DNA of 20,452 nucleotides from contig CAMPHE010000004.1 of assembly GCA_946885815.1 (NCBI GenBank), positions 1-20,452 on the forward strand, written 5' to 3'. Source of the DNA: an uncultured Arenimonas sp. (GTDB taxonomy: Bacteria; Pseudomonadota; Gammaproteobacteria; Xanthomonadales; Xanthomonadaceae). Shown here piece by piece: positions 8,106 through 16,156 of this stretch; the first letter of the stretch is position 1, and the number at the start of each line of letters is the position of its first letter. Both the position numbers and the translations under genes were made by a program. Under the pieces are notes generated by a model. The model did not search any database and had not been told where the DNA came from. It saw only the letters and a list, made by a program, of their open reading frames with translations.

Positions 8106-8114
8106 GTCGCGGCG

Positions 8115-9950
8115 ATGAAACTGCAAGTTCCCTTCCTGCAATTGCCGGTGTCGTTCGACGCCGCCGCGCTGGCCGCCGAGATCGCGGACGTCGACGAGGC
8201 GCTGTGGCGCGAGCACCCGAACAAGCTGCCCGGCAACAGCGCGCTGACGCTGGTGACCACCGGCGGCGATCCCGACAGCGACGACCTGTCCGGCGCGATG
8301 CGCCCCACCCCGGCGCTCGCCCGGCTGCCGCGGGTCCGGCAGGTGCTCGGCGCGCTCGGCGCGACCTGGGGGCGCTCCCGGCTGATGCGCCTCTCGGGCC
8401 AGGCCGAGGTCACCGCGCATGTCGACACGAATTACTACTGGCGCGAGCGGATGCGCGTGCATGTGCCGATCACCACGACGCCCGACGTCCGCTTCGAAGT
8501 CGGCGGCGCGGGGACGCACATGGGCGCCGGCGAATGCTGGATCTTCGACACGTGGCAGCGCCATCGCGTCGTCAACGACGCGAGCAGCACGCGCGTTCAC
8601 CTGGTCGCCGACACCGTGGGCGGCGACGGACTGTGGAAGCTGATCCAGCAGGGCCGCCCGGCCGGGCGCTCGCTGCCCGGCTGGCACGCCCGCCCGGTGC
8701 CGCTGGACGGCGCCGAGCCCGAACTGCACTTCGAAACGGAAAACCTGCCGGCGGTGATGACGCCGTGGGAGATCCGCGACCACTGCGTCTTCCTGCTCGG
8801 CGAGGCGGTGCCGCACCCGGCGCTGCCCGGCGTGCAGCAGGCGCTGCTCGACTTCGTGCGCCGGTGGCATGCGGCGTGGTCGCGGTTCGGCACCGATCCC
8901 GCCGGCGCGTCGCAGTACCGCGCACTGCTCCAGGCGGGCCGCGCCGAAGCGGTGGCGCGCGGCGCCGACGTCGTCGGGTTGAAGAACGAGATCGGCCTGC
9001 TGTTCATGCTCGACAGCCTCGTTTTCGACAGCGCGCTCGCCGGCGCCGGCGATCCGGCATCGCGGCAGGACGTGCATGGCGGAAATGCGACGCCGGCGCC
9101 TTCCGGGCGCGGTCCTGACGGCGCGGACCGGTTCGACCGGCCCGTGTTCATCGTCTGCCCGCCCCGTTCCGGCTCGACGCTGCTGTTCGAGACGCTCGTC
9201 GGCGCGCCGGGCGTCTACACCATCGGCGACGAAAGCCATGCGCTGATCGAAGGCGTTCCCGGACTCGCCCCGGCCGCCCGGGGGCACGAATCGAACCGGC
9301 TGCTCGCCGCCGATGCCGACGCGGCCACCGCCACCGGACTGCGGCAGCGGTTCCTCGACGCGCTGCGTGATCGCGACGGCCGGCCGCCGGCGCCGACCGG
9401 TGCGCTGCGCATGCTCGAGAAAACGCCGAAGAACGCGCTGCGGATTCCGTTCCTGCGCGCGGTCTTTCCCGGCGCCCGCTTCCTGTACCTGCATCGCGAC
9501 GCGCGCGCGGTGCTCGGCAGCATGATCGACGGCTGGAACTCCGGGAATTTCGTCATGTATCCGAGCCTGCCGGGCTGGGACGGGCCGCCGTGGTCGTTCC
9601 TGCTGACGCCGGGCTGGCGCGCGCTTTCCGGAAAACCGCTCGCGGACGTCGTCGCCGCGCAGTGGGAAGCGGCCACCCGGATCCTTCTCGACGACCTGCA
9701 GGCGCTCGACGCGCGGGCCTGGCTCGGCGTCGACCACGATCGCTTCGTCGCCGACCCGGCCGGGGAAGTCGAGCGCATCCGGGCCTGGGCCGGCTGGGAC
9801 TGGGACCGCGCGGTCGGCGCGCTGCCGCTGTCGCGCTACACGCTCACGCCACCGGATCCGGAGAAGTGGCGGCGGCACGAGGCGGCGCTGACGCCGCGTC
9901 TGGCGGCGCTGGCGCCCCTGGTGACGCGGGCGCGGGCGGCGGCGCGCTAG
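8115..9950 (+). CDS. Fusion: aspartyl/asparaginyl hydroxylase-like domain + sulfotransferase
   Basis: A 611-residue two-domain protein. Residues about 80-170 resemble the aspartyl/asparaginyl beta-hydroxylase fold, a 2-oxoglutarate/Fe(II) dioxygenase. His102 (HVDTNYYWRERMRVHVPI), Arg114, His150 (FDTWQRHRVVNDA) and Arg160 align by eye with the iron- and oxoglutarate-binding His/Arg residues of human AspH. After a helical region and a Gly/Pro/Asp-rich linker (about 309-340) comes a sulfotransferase domain: CPPRSGSTLL (348-357) is the 5'-phosphosulfate loop and FLYLHRDARAVLGSM (456-470) the 3'-phosphate motif that bind PAPS. No signal peptide is seen, so it is probably cytoplasmic. ATG 8115 gives a natural N-terminus, though its ribosome site is weak. 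The likely activity is hydroxylation and sulfation of one substrate, but no neighbour identifies that substrate. Confidence 0.82.
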   Translation: MKLQVPFLQLPVSFDAAALAAEIADVDEALWREHPNKLPGNSALTLVTTGGDPDSDDLSGAMRPTPALARLPRVRQVLGALGATWGRSRLMRLSGQAEVTAHVDTNYYWRERMRVHVPITTTPDVRFEVGGAGTHMGAGECWIFDTWQRHRVVNDASSTRVHLVADTVGGDGLWKLIQQGRPAGRSLPGWHARPVPLDGAEPELHFETENLPAVMTPWEIRDHCVFLLGEAVPHPALPGVQQALLDFVRRWHAAWSRFGTDPAGASQYRALLQAGRAEAVARGADVVGLKNEIGLLFMLDSLVFDSALAGAGDPASRQDVHGGNATPAPSGRGPDGADRFDRPVFIVCPPRSGSTLLFETLVGAPGVYTIGDESHALIEGVPGLAPAARGHESNRLLAADADAATATGLRQRFLDALRDRDGRPPAPTGALRMLEKTPKNALRIPFLRAVFPGARFLYLHRDARAVLGSMIDGWNSGNFVMYPSLPGWDGPPWSFLLTPGWRALSGKPLADVVAAQWEAATRILLDDLQALDARAWLGVDHDRFVADPAGEVERIRAWAGWDWDRAVGALPLSRYTLTPPDPEKWRRHEAALTPRLAALAPLVTRARAAAR

Positions 9951-10009
9951 ACGAAAAGGATGCGGCCGCCGCGGGTTGACCGGAGCCCGCGCCGGCGCGA
10001 CCCTGTCCC

Positions 10010-10026
10010 CCCGGCCGCTGGCCGGG
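10010..10026 (+). terminator. Possible hairpin after the fusion gene
   Basis: A 7-bp stem CCCGGCC/GGCCGGG with a GCT loop lies 60 bp after the fusion-gene stop, followed by ACCTTTCC. The lack of a U-run makes it a weak terminator candidate, and GC-rich hairpins arise easily by chance here. Confidence 0.3.
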
Positions 10027-10137
10027 ACCTTTCCGCCATGACCGACGCGCGGTCGCGCGCACACGACGACCGACTGGCCGCGCCATCGCGCCGCCGACCA
10101 TGACGGCCCATCACCCTGACCAGGGAGAGACGGCCTC

Positions 10138-12189
10138 ATGTCGTACAGCACGGAACAGATCCGCAACGTGGCCCTCGCAGGCCACTCGGGCGCCGGCAAG
10201 ACCACCCTCTTCGAAGCCCTGTTGCATGCCGGCGGCGCGATCCAGGCGACAGGCAACCTCGAACGCGGCACCACGGTGTCCGACCACGATCCGATGGAGA
10301 AGGCCCGCGGCCATTCGCTGAACACCGCGATCGCTTCCACCGACCACGCGCCCGCCGGCAGCCCGCCGGTGCACGTGAACCTGATCGACACGCCCGGCTT
10401 CCCCGATTTCCGCGGCCCGACGCTGTCGGCGTTCTCCGCGGTGGAAACCGTGGCGATCGTCGTCGACGCGACCACCGGCATCGCCCACGGCACGCGCCGG
10501 ATGATGGAATACGCGAAGACGCGCGGTCTCTGCCGCGTGCTCGTCGTCAACAAGATCGATGCCGACCCCGCCCGGCTCGGCCCGCTGGTCGAGCAGCTGC
10601 GCGACGCGTTCGGCTCCGAGTGCCTGCCGATCAATCTCCCGGCCGACGGGGGCACGCGCGTCGTCGACTGCTTCTTCAATCCCGCCGGCGACTCCGATCT
10701 CGGCCCGGTGGCCGACGCGCACCAGCGGATCATCGACCAGGTCGTCGAGATCAACGAGCAGGTGATGGAGCGCTATCTCGAGGACGGCGAGGAAGGCCTG
10801 TCCGGCACGGCGCTGCACGACGCGTTCGAGCAGTGCCTGCGCGAAGGCCATCTCGTTCCCGTGTGCTTCGTTTCCGCGCGCACCGGCGCCGGCGTCAGGG
10901 AGCTGCTGGATCTCGCGGAGAAACTCTTCCCCAATCCGCTGGAAGGCAATCCGCCCCCGTTCGAGAAGAACGGCGAGCCGATCACCGCGACGCCCGATGC
11001 GTCGGCGCACGTGATCGCCGACGTGTTCAAGATCGTCAACGATCCGTTCGTCGGCAAGCTCGGCGTGTTCCGCGTGTTCCAGGGCACCGTGCGGCGCGAC
11101 AGCCAGCTGTTCGTCGACGACGGCCGCAAGCCGTTCCGCGTCGGGCATCTGTTCCGGCTGAAGGGCAAGGACCACGTCGAGATCGACCAGGCGATCCCCG
11201 GCGACATCGCCGCGGTCGCCAAGATCGAGGAGATCCATTTCGACGCGGTGCTGCACGACAGCCACGACGAGGACGAGATCCGGCTGAAGCCGGTCGACCT
11301 GCCCCGGCCGATGTTCGGGCTCGCGATCGCCGCCGCGACGCGCGGGCAGGAGCAGAAGCTCGCGACCGCGCTGCACAAGCTGGCCGAGGAGGACCCCGGC
11401 TACGTCGTCGACCATGTCGCCGAACTCAACGAAACCGTGGTGCGGGGGCTCGGCGAACTGCACCTGCGCGTGCTCGTCGACCGGCTGCGCGAGCGCTACG
11501 GCGTCGAGGTCACGACGCGGCCGCCGCGCATCGCCTATCGCGAAACCATCGGCGCCGCGGCCGAAGGCCACCACCGGCACAAGAAGCAGACCGGCGGCGC
11601 CGGCCAGTTCGGCGAAGTGTTCCTGCGCATCGAGCCGCTCGAGCGCGGCAAGGGATTCGAATTCGTCGATGCGGTGAAGGGCGGCACCATTCCGGGGCAA
11701 TACATCCCCGCGGTGGAAAAAGGCGTGCGGCAGGTGCTGCACGGCGGCGCGATCGCCGGCTACGAGCTGCAGGACGTGCGCGTCACGGTCTACGACGGCA
11801 AATACCACAGCGTGGACTCGAAGGAGGTGGCGTTCGTCGCGGCCGGCAAGCGCGCGTTCCTCGACGCGGTGCTGAAGGCGCGGCCGCAGGTGCTGGAGCC
11901 GATCGTCGACCTGACGGTGCGCGCGCCGGAAGCGCATATGGGCGACATCACCGGCCAGCTCGCCGGCAAGCGCGCGCGGATCCACGGCACCGATTCCGAT
12001 CGCGGCGGCGAGATCGTCGTGAAGGCGCAGGTGCCGCTGTCGGAACTCACCGATTACGCGACCGAACTCAAGGGCGCGACGGCCGGCCGCGGCCGCTACG
12101 ACCTCGAATTCAGCCATTACGAACCGGTGCCGGGCAACGTGCAGAAGCAGCTCGTGGAGGCGTGGCGCCCGCACCACGACGAGGACTGA
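10138..12189 (+). CDS. Elongation factor G-like GTPase (EF-G paralogue)
   Basis: A 683-residue protein with the full EF-G domain layout but the signatures of the second EF-G family. The P-loop is AGHSGAGKT (14-22) rather than AHIDAGKT, the usual RGITI switch I motif is absent (ARGHSLNTAIAS), and switch II reads DTPGFPDF (84-91). Phe88 therefore replaces the histidine that activates water for GTP hydrolysis in canonical EF-G. NKID (138-141) is intact. Domains II-V are recognisable (ELHLRVLVDRLRERYGVEV, QTGGAGQFGEV, PGQYIPAVEKGVRQ, MGDITGQLAGKRARI). It is unlikely to be the sole translocase because no rpsL-rpsG-tuf genes are adjacent. Paralogues of this type have been linked to ribosome or stress roles, but the function here is unknown. 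GGGAGA lies about 11 bases before the ATG. Confidence 0.9.
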   Translation: MSYSTEQIRNVALAGHSGAGKTTLFEALLHAGGAIQATGNLERGTTVSDHDPMEKARGHSLNTAIASTDHAPAGSPPVHVNLIDTPGFPDFRGPTLSAFSAVETVAIVVDATTGIAHGTRRMMEYAKTRGLCRVLVVNKIDADPARLGPLVEQLRDAFGSECLPINLPADGGTRVVDCFFNPAGDSDLGPVADAHQRIIDQVVEINEQVMERYLEDGEEGLSGTALHDAFEQCLREGHLVPVCFVSARTGAGVRELLDLAEKLFPNPLEGNPPPFEKNGEPITATPDASAHVIADVFKIVNDPFVGKLGVFRVFQGTVRRDSQLFVDDGRKPFRVGHLFRLKGKDHVEIDQAIPGDIAAVAKIEEIHFDAVLHDSHDEDEIRLKPVDLPRPMFGLAIAAATRGQEQKLATALHKLAEEDPGYVVDHVAELNETVVRGLGELHLRVLVDRLRERYGVEVTTRPPRIAYRETIGAAAEGHHRHKKQTGGAGQFGEVFLRIEPLERGKGFEFVDAVKGGTIPGQYIPAVEKGVRQVLHGGAIAGYELQDVRVTVYDGKYHSVDSKEVAFVAAGKRAFLDAVLKARPQVLEPIVDLTVRAPEAHMGDITGQLAGKRARIHGTDSDRGGEIVVKAQVPLSELTDYATELKGATAGRGRYDLEFSHYEPVPGNVQKQLVEAWRPHHDED

Positions 12190-12255
12190 CCGGCGGCCGG
12201 GCGGCGATGGCACACTGGCGCGGCCGCCGTCCGCGGCAGCCGGAGGATTTCGCCG

Positions 12256-12990
12256 ATGCGCCTGCTGCTCGCCCTGCTGCTGATCGCGATGGTGCCCGCG
12301 TGTTCGCGCGACACCCCGACCGGCACGCCCGTGGACGGCGATGCCCCGGACGCGGCGGTGGCCACGCCGCCGGCCACGGCGTCGCCGGCGACGCCCGCGC
12401 CTGACGCGCCGGACGCCCCGACGCGCATCGAAGACCTGGTCCGCTTCGACGACACGCTCGCGGCGGTGCAGGCGCGCCTCGGCGCCGGCGAGGTCGTCGC
12501 GGCGATGCTGCCGTTCGCCGAAGGCGAGACCACGGCCGGCTGGACGCTGTTTCCCGCCGACCCGTCGCGACGGCTGTCGGTCTACCTCGACGAAGCCGGC
12601 GTGCATCCGCTGATGCTGCTCGCCGGGCAGGAAGCGGTGGCGTGGACGCGGGCCGACGGCGTGCGGATCGGGTTGTCGAGCCAGGCGCTGGCGCAGCTCA
12701 ACGGCGGCCCGTACGGCTTCATGGGTTTCGACTGGGACTATGGCGGCGTCGTCACGGACTGGCGCGGCGGCCGCCTCGCCCCCGACGGGGCCAGCGCGGG
12801 CCCGGTCACGCTGTGCCCGCGTGCGGCCGGCCTCGGCGAGGAACCGGCGGATTATCCGGTCGGCGACAGCGAATTCGGCTCCGACGACGCACGGCTGCTG
12901 GTGAACCCGGCGTGGGTCTGCGAGTTCGGCGTCAATATCGACCCGCCGGTCGACGAGGCGACACCGGCGACCGGCGCACCGGGGGGCTGA
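12256..12990 (+). CDS. Predicted lipoprotein of unknown function
   Basis: A 244-residue protein. A short signal peptide ends in a lipobox, VPAC with Cys16, so it is probably anchored to the outer or inner membrane. Residues about 20-56 are a Pro/Ala/Thr-rich tether. The remainder (about 57-235) is a globular region with DGVRIGLSSQALAQLNGGPYGFMGFDWDYGG-type sequence and two cysteines (187, 222) that could pair. No family was recognised. The ATG has GGAGG 9 bases upstream. It begins 66 bp after the EF-G-like gene and ends 3 bp before the cyclase-fold gene, so the last two are very likely co-transcribed and perhaps functionally linked. Confidence 0.82.
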   Translation: MRLLLALLLIAMVPACSRDTPTGTPVDGDAPDAAVATPPATASPATPAPDAPDAPTRIEDLVRFDDTLAAVQARLGAGEVVAAMLPFAEGETTAGWTLFPADPSRRLSVYLDEAGVHPLMLLAGQEAVAWTRADGVRIGLSSQALAQLNGGPYGFMGFDWDYGGVVTDWRGGRLAPDGASAGPVTLCPRAAGLGEEPADYPVGDSEFGSDDARLLVNPAWVCEFGVNIDPPVDEATPATGAPGG

Positions 12991-12993
12991 GCC

Positions 12994-13734
12994 GTGCGCC
13001 TCGCGCCGGCGCTGCTGGTGATCGTCGACATCAGCGGCTACACCGAATTCATCACCAACCGGCAGGTCAGCCTGCTGCACGCCGAGCAGATCATCACCGA
13101 CCTGATGGAATCGGTGATCGACCGCGCCGATCACCCGCTCGTCGTCAACAAGCTCGAGGGCGATGCCGCGCTGCTGTTCCGCGAATACGCATCCGACACG
13201 GCGTCAGCGGCGGCGCGCGATGTGCTGGCGCAGGTCGGCGGCTTCTTCGACGCGTTCGCCACCTGCCTGCAATGCATCCGCCACGAGCGCCGGCACTGCA
13301 CCTGCGACGCGTGCAGCAACACCGACCGGCTGTGCCTGAAGGCGTTCGTGCACGCCGGCGAGATCGCGATCAAGCAGGTGCGCCAGTTCGAGGAACTCGC
13401 CGGCGAGGACGTCATCGCGATCCACCGCATGCTCAAGAACACCGTGCCGTCGCGCGAATACGTGCTCGCGTCGGCGCGCGTGCGGGAGATGGCCGGCGAT
13501 GCGCTCGACGCCGCCGTGCCGCACCGTGAAACGCTCGACGGCATCGGCGAGACGACGCTGTGGCTGGCGACGCCCGGGGAGCTGCCGCGTCTCGCGCAAC
13601 GGCCGGCCAGGCCGGCGGCGGAGCCGGTCGTGGCAGCGCGGCGGGAAAACACGTTCCACCACCTGCCGGGCAAGGCTCCGGGCGGGCTGTCGAGGGTCCT
13701 GGCCGCGGCGTGGGCGCGGATCACGCGGGCCTGA
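12994..13734 (+). CDS. Class III nucleotidyl cyclase-fold protein (DUF2652-like)
   Basis: A 246-residue cytoplasmic protein resembling DUF2652, related to the class III adenylate/guanylate cyclase fold. VIVDISGYTEFI (9-20) matches the first cyclase strand with metal-binding Asp12; KLEGDAALLF (53-62) matches the strand carrying the second metal Asp (Asp57). Between these and the C-terminus is a Cys/His-rich cluster, Cys91, Cys94, His101, Cys102, Cys104, Cys107 and Cys114, which suggests metal binding. FVHAGEIAI and RMLKNTVPSREYVLAS also fit the fold. Whether it makes a cyclic nucleotide is unknown. The GTG start at 12994 lies 3 bp after the lipoprotein stop with GGGGGG just upstream, indicating one operon. 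Confidence 0.8.
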   Translation: MRLAPALLVIVDISGYTEFITNRQVSLLHAEQIITDLMESVIDRADHPLVVNKLEGDAALLFREYASDTASAAARDVLAQVGGFFDAFATCLQCIRHERRHCTCDACSNTDRLCLKAFVHAGEIAIKQVRQFEELAGEDVIAIHRMLKNTVPSREYVLASARVREMAGDALDAAVPHRETLDGIGETTLWLATPGELPRLAQRPARPAAEPVVAARRENTFHHLPGKAPGGLSRVLAAAWARITRA

Positions 13735-13735
13735 A

Positions 13736-13769
13736 AGGCGGATACGGGTCCCCTGTCCCCTGTCCGCCT
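13736..13769. terminator. Possible weak hairpin between convergent genes
   Basis: AGGCGGA (13736-13742) and TCCGCCT (13763-13769) can pair as a 7-bp stem with a 20-nt loop, between the convergent cyclase-fold gene and cydB and touching the cydB stop. The loop carries tandem CCCCTGT copies. No U-tract is present; it is listed as a weak candidate only. Confidence 0.3.
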
Positions 13770-14760
13770 ATTCGTAGCTGAGCTCCGTGCTCCTCCCCCA
13801 GAACACCCGATACGCGAACACCGTGTATCCCACGATCATCGGCAGCGTCACCGCCGCGCCGGCGAGGATGATCTTCAGCGAGCCCGGCGCGGCGGCGGCC
13901 TCGGTGTAGACGATGCGGTCGATCACCAGGTAGGGGAACAGGCTGTAGGCGAGCCCCGCGAACGCCAGTACGAACATCGCCACGGCGGCGGCGAACGGCA
14001 CCCAGTCGCGGCCGGGCGCGCCGCGGCGGATGCGCCGCAGATGGCTTTCGCAGGTGGCGAAGAGCAGCGTGGTCAGCAGCGGCACCGGCAGCAGCGCGAA
14101 CAGCTGCGGCACGGCGAACCACTTCGCGAAGATGCGCGGGCTCACCATCGGCGTGGCGATCGATACCGCGGCGATGCCGAGCCCGGTGAGCCACAGCGCC
14201 CACCAGCCCCAGTGCGCGGCGCGCCGCACCAGCGGGCCTTCCAGCTTCATCAGCAGCCACGTCGCGCCGAGCAGCGCATAGCCGGCGGCCAGGGCGAGCG
14301 CGATGAAGCCCGCGAACAGCCACGCCGCGGCGCCCTGCTGGAAACCGAGGATGTACCGGCCGATCATCCAGCCCTGAGCGAGCGACGCCACGAGCGAACC
14401 GGCGAAGAACAGCGCGTTCCACAGCGGCCGGTGGTCGTCGTGCGCCTTCGCGCGGAAATCGAAGGCGACGCCACGCAGGATCAGCCCGATCAGCATCACC
14501 GCCACCGGCAGGTACAGCGCGCCGAGGATCACGCCGTGCGCGACCGGGAACGCGACCAGCAGCAGCCCCACGCCGAGCACGAGCCAGGTCTCGTTCGCGT
14601 CCCAGAACGGGCCGATCGACGCGACCATGCGGTTCTTGCCGGCGTCGTCGGCCAGCGGCACGAGCATGCCGACGCCGAGGTCGTAGCCGTCGAGCACGAC
14701 GTAGACGAGCATCGCCAGCGCCATCAGCGCGACGAAGATCAGCGGCAGGTACGGGTCCAT
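13768..14760 (-). CDS. cydB: CydB: bd-type quinol oxidase subunit II (cyanide-insensitive type)
   Basis: A 330-residue integral inner-membrane protein, second subunit of cytochrome bd-type quinol oxidase. Family motifs include VLDGYDLGVGML (about 22-33) and GPFWDANETWLVL (about 50-62). About eight or more hydrophobic segments are visible. At 330 residues it matches the shorter CioB form (about 335) rather than E. coli CydB (379). The ATG at 14760 follows GAGGAG (14767-14772) by 6 bases; that site overlaps the cydA stop, so translation of the two subunits is probably coupled. No small CydX-like frame was found downstream, which is usual for this subtype. Confidence 0.93.
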   Translation of the reverse strand: MDPYLPLIFVALMALAMLVYVVLDGYDLGVGMLVPLADDAGKNRMVASIGPFWDANETWLVLGVGLLLVAFPVAHGVILGALYLPVAVMLIGLILRGVAFDFRAKAHDDHRPLWNALFFAGSLVASLAQGWMIGRYILGFQQGAAAWLFAGFIALALAAGYALLGATWLLMKLEGPLVRRAAHWGWWALWLTGLGIAAVSIATPMVSPRIFAKWFAVPQLFALLPVPLLTTLLFATCESHLRRIRRGAPGRDWVPFAAAVAMFVLAFAGLAYSLFPYLVIDRIVYTEAAAAPGSLKIILAGAAVTLPMIVGYTVFAYRVFWGRSTELSYE

Positions 14761-14766
14761 CGCGTG

Positions 14767-14772
14767 CTCCTC
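14767..14772 (-). promoter_or_regulatory. Ribosome binding site of cydB overlapping cydA stop
   Basis: GAGGAG 6 bases before the cydB ATG shares bases with the cydA TGA (14771-14773), the usual arrangement for coupled subunits. Confidence 0.65.
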
Positions 14773-16123
14773 AGCGCTCGTCCGGCTCGCCGCGCGGTGC
14801 GGTGATCGGCGCCGCGACCGAGTGTCCGCCCTTGCGTGCGAGGTGGAACAGCACGGAAACGTAGGCGAGCAGCAGCAGCGCGTACAGGGACAGGTACGCG
14901 GCGAGACTGCTGCCGACCATCGGCGCGGGCGTGTCGGTCACCGCGTCGGCGGTGCGCAGCACGCCGGTGACGAGCCACGGCTGCCGGCCGATCTCGGTGA
15001 CATACCAGCCGGCCAGCGTCGCGAGCCACCCGGCGAACGTCATCGCCACCAGCGCGCGCGCCATGAACGGCGACGGTTCGCCGCGACGCCGCAGCTGCCA
15101 CGCGGCGAGCCACGACACCGCCAGCATCAGCATCCCGGTGCCGACCATCACGCGGAACGCCCAGAACACCGGCAGCACCGGCGGATGGTCCTCGAAGCTG
15201 TCCAGACCCTTCAGCTCGCCCTGCAGGTCGTGCGTGAGGATCAGCGCGGCGAGACCCGGCACGCCGATCGCGTAATCGTTGCGACGCTCGACCTCGTTCG
15301 GCCACGCGAAGATCAGTGCCGGCGCGCCGGCCTCGCCTTCGCCCCAGATGCCTTCCATCGCCGCGATCTTCGCCGGCTGGTGTTCCAGCGTGTTCAGGCC
15401 GTGCTGGTCGCCCACGAAGATCTGCACCGGGATCAGGACCGCCGCCAGCAGTACGCCCGTGCGCAGCGCGGCGGCGACATCGGGGGCGCGGTCGCCACGG
15501 GCCCAGCGGTAGGCCGACAGGCCGGCCACGAGGAACGCGACCGTGAGGCCCGATGCCAGCAGCATGTGCGCGAGCCGGTACGGGAACGAGGGATTGAAGA
15601 TCACCGCGAACCAGTCGGTCGGATGCACGACGCCATCGATCACTTCGAATCCGGCCGGCGTCTGCATCCACGAGTTCAGCGCCAGGATCCAGAACGCCGA
15701 CAGCGTGGTGCCGGCCGCGACCAGCACCGTCGCGAGCGTGTGCATCCGCTCGCCGACGCGCTTGCGGCCGAACAGCATGATCCCGAGGAAGCTGGCCTCG
15801 AGGAAGAAGGCCGTCATGATCTCGTAGGCCAGCAGCGGGCCGGCGATGTTGCCGACGGTGTTCATGTAGCCCGGCCAGTTCGTGCCGAACTGGAAGCTCA
15901 TCGTGACGCCGCTGACGACGCCCATCGCGAAGCTCAGCGCGAACACCTTCACCCAGAAGAAGTACGCCGACAGCCACGCGTCGTTCCCGGTGCGCAGGAA
16001 GCGCAGCTTGAAGAACAGCAGCACCCAGCCCAGCGCGATCGTGATCGTCGGGAACAGGATGTGGAAGCTGATATTGGCCGCGAACTGGATGCGCGACAGC
16101 ATCACCGCATCGACGGTTTCCAT
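14771..16123 (-). CDS. cydA: CydA: bd-type quinol oxidase subunit I (short Q-loop, CIO type)
   Basis: A 450-residue membrane subunit that carries the hemes and oxidises quinol to reduce oxygen. Heme ligands can be placed: His21 (FHILFPT) for the high-spin b heme, Glu101/Glu109 in YEIMTAFFLEASFLG near heme d, and His186 (PYRLAHM) and Met326 (FRVMVGTG) for heme b558. The Q-loop ends in the signature GRQPW (379-383) and is short, as in cyanide-insensitive CioA enzymes rather than E. coli CydA. The start at 16123 gives METVDAVMLSRIQFA, which fits the family. An ATG at 16132 would add three residues, and neither has a clear ribosome site. Only 33 bp separate this start from the stop of the upstream barrel gene. 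Confidence 0.93.
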   Translation of the reverse strand: METVDAVMLSRIQFAANISFHILFPTITIALGWVLLFFKLRFLRTGNDAWLSAYFFWVKVFALSFAMGVVSGVTMSFQFGTNWPGYMNTVGNIAGPLLAYEIMTAFFLEASFLGIMLFGRKRVGERMHTLATVLVAAGTTLSAFWILALNSWMQTPAGFEVIDGVVHPTDWFAVIFNPSFPYRLAHMLLASGLTVAFLVAGLSAYRWARGDRAPDVAAALRTGVLLAAVLIPVQIFVGDQHGLNTLEHQPAKIAAMEGIWGEGEAGAPALIFAWPNEVERRNDYAIGVPGLAALILTHDLQGELKGLDSFEDHPPVLPVFWAFRVMVGTGMLMLAVSWLAAWQLRRRGEPSPFMARALVAMTFAGWLATLAGWYVTEIGRQPWLVTGVLRTADAVTDTPAPMVGSSLAAYLSLYALLLLAYVSVLFHLARKGGHSVAAPITAPRGEPDER

Positions 16124-16156
16124 GGCGGCCATTCTACGCCCATGGCCCCGGTCGGG

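Noticed and set aside
8010..10754. Upstream extension of the osmC frame to about 1057 codons
   Set aside because: It runs antisense through the fusion gene and into the EF-G-like gene. OsmC is full length from 8009 with a good ribosome site.
10111..13134. Minus-strand open frame of about 1000 codons
   Set aside because: It lies opposite the EF-G-like, lipoprotein and cyclase-fold genes and has the low-complexity composition of a shadow frame.
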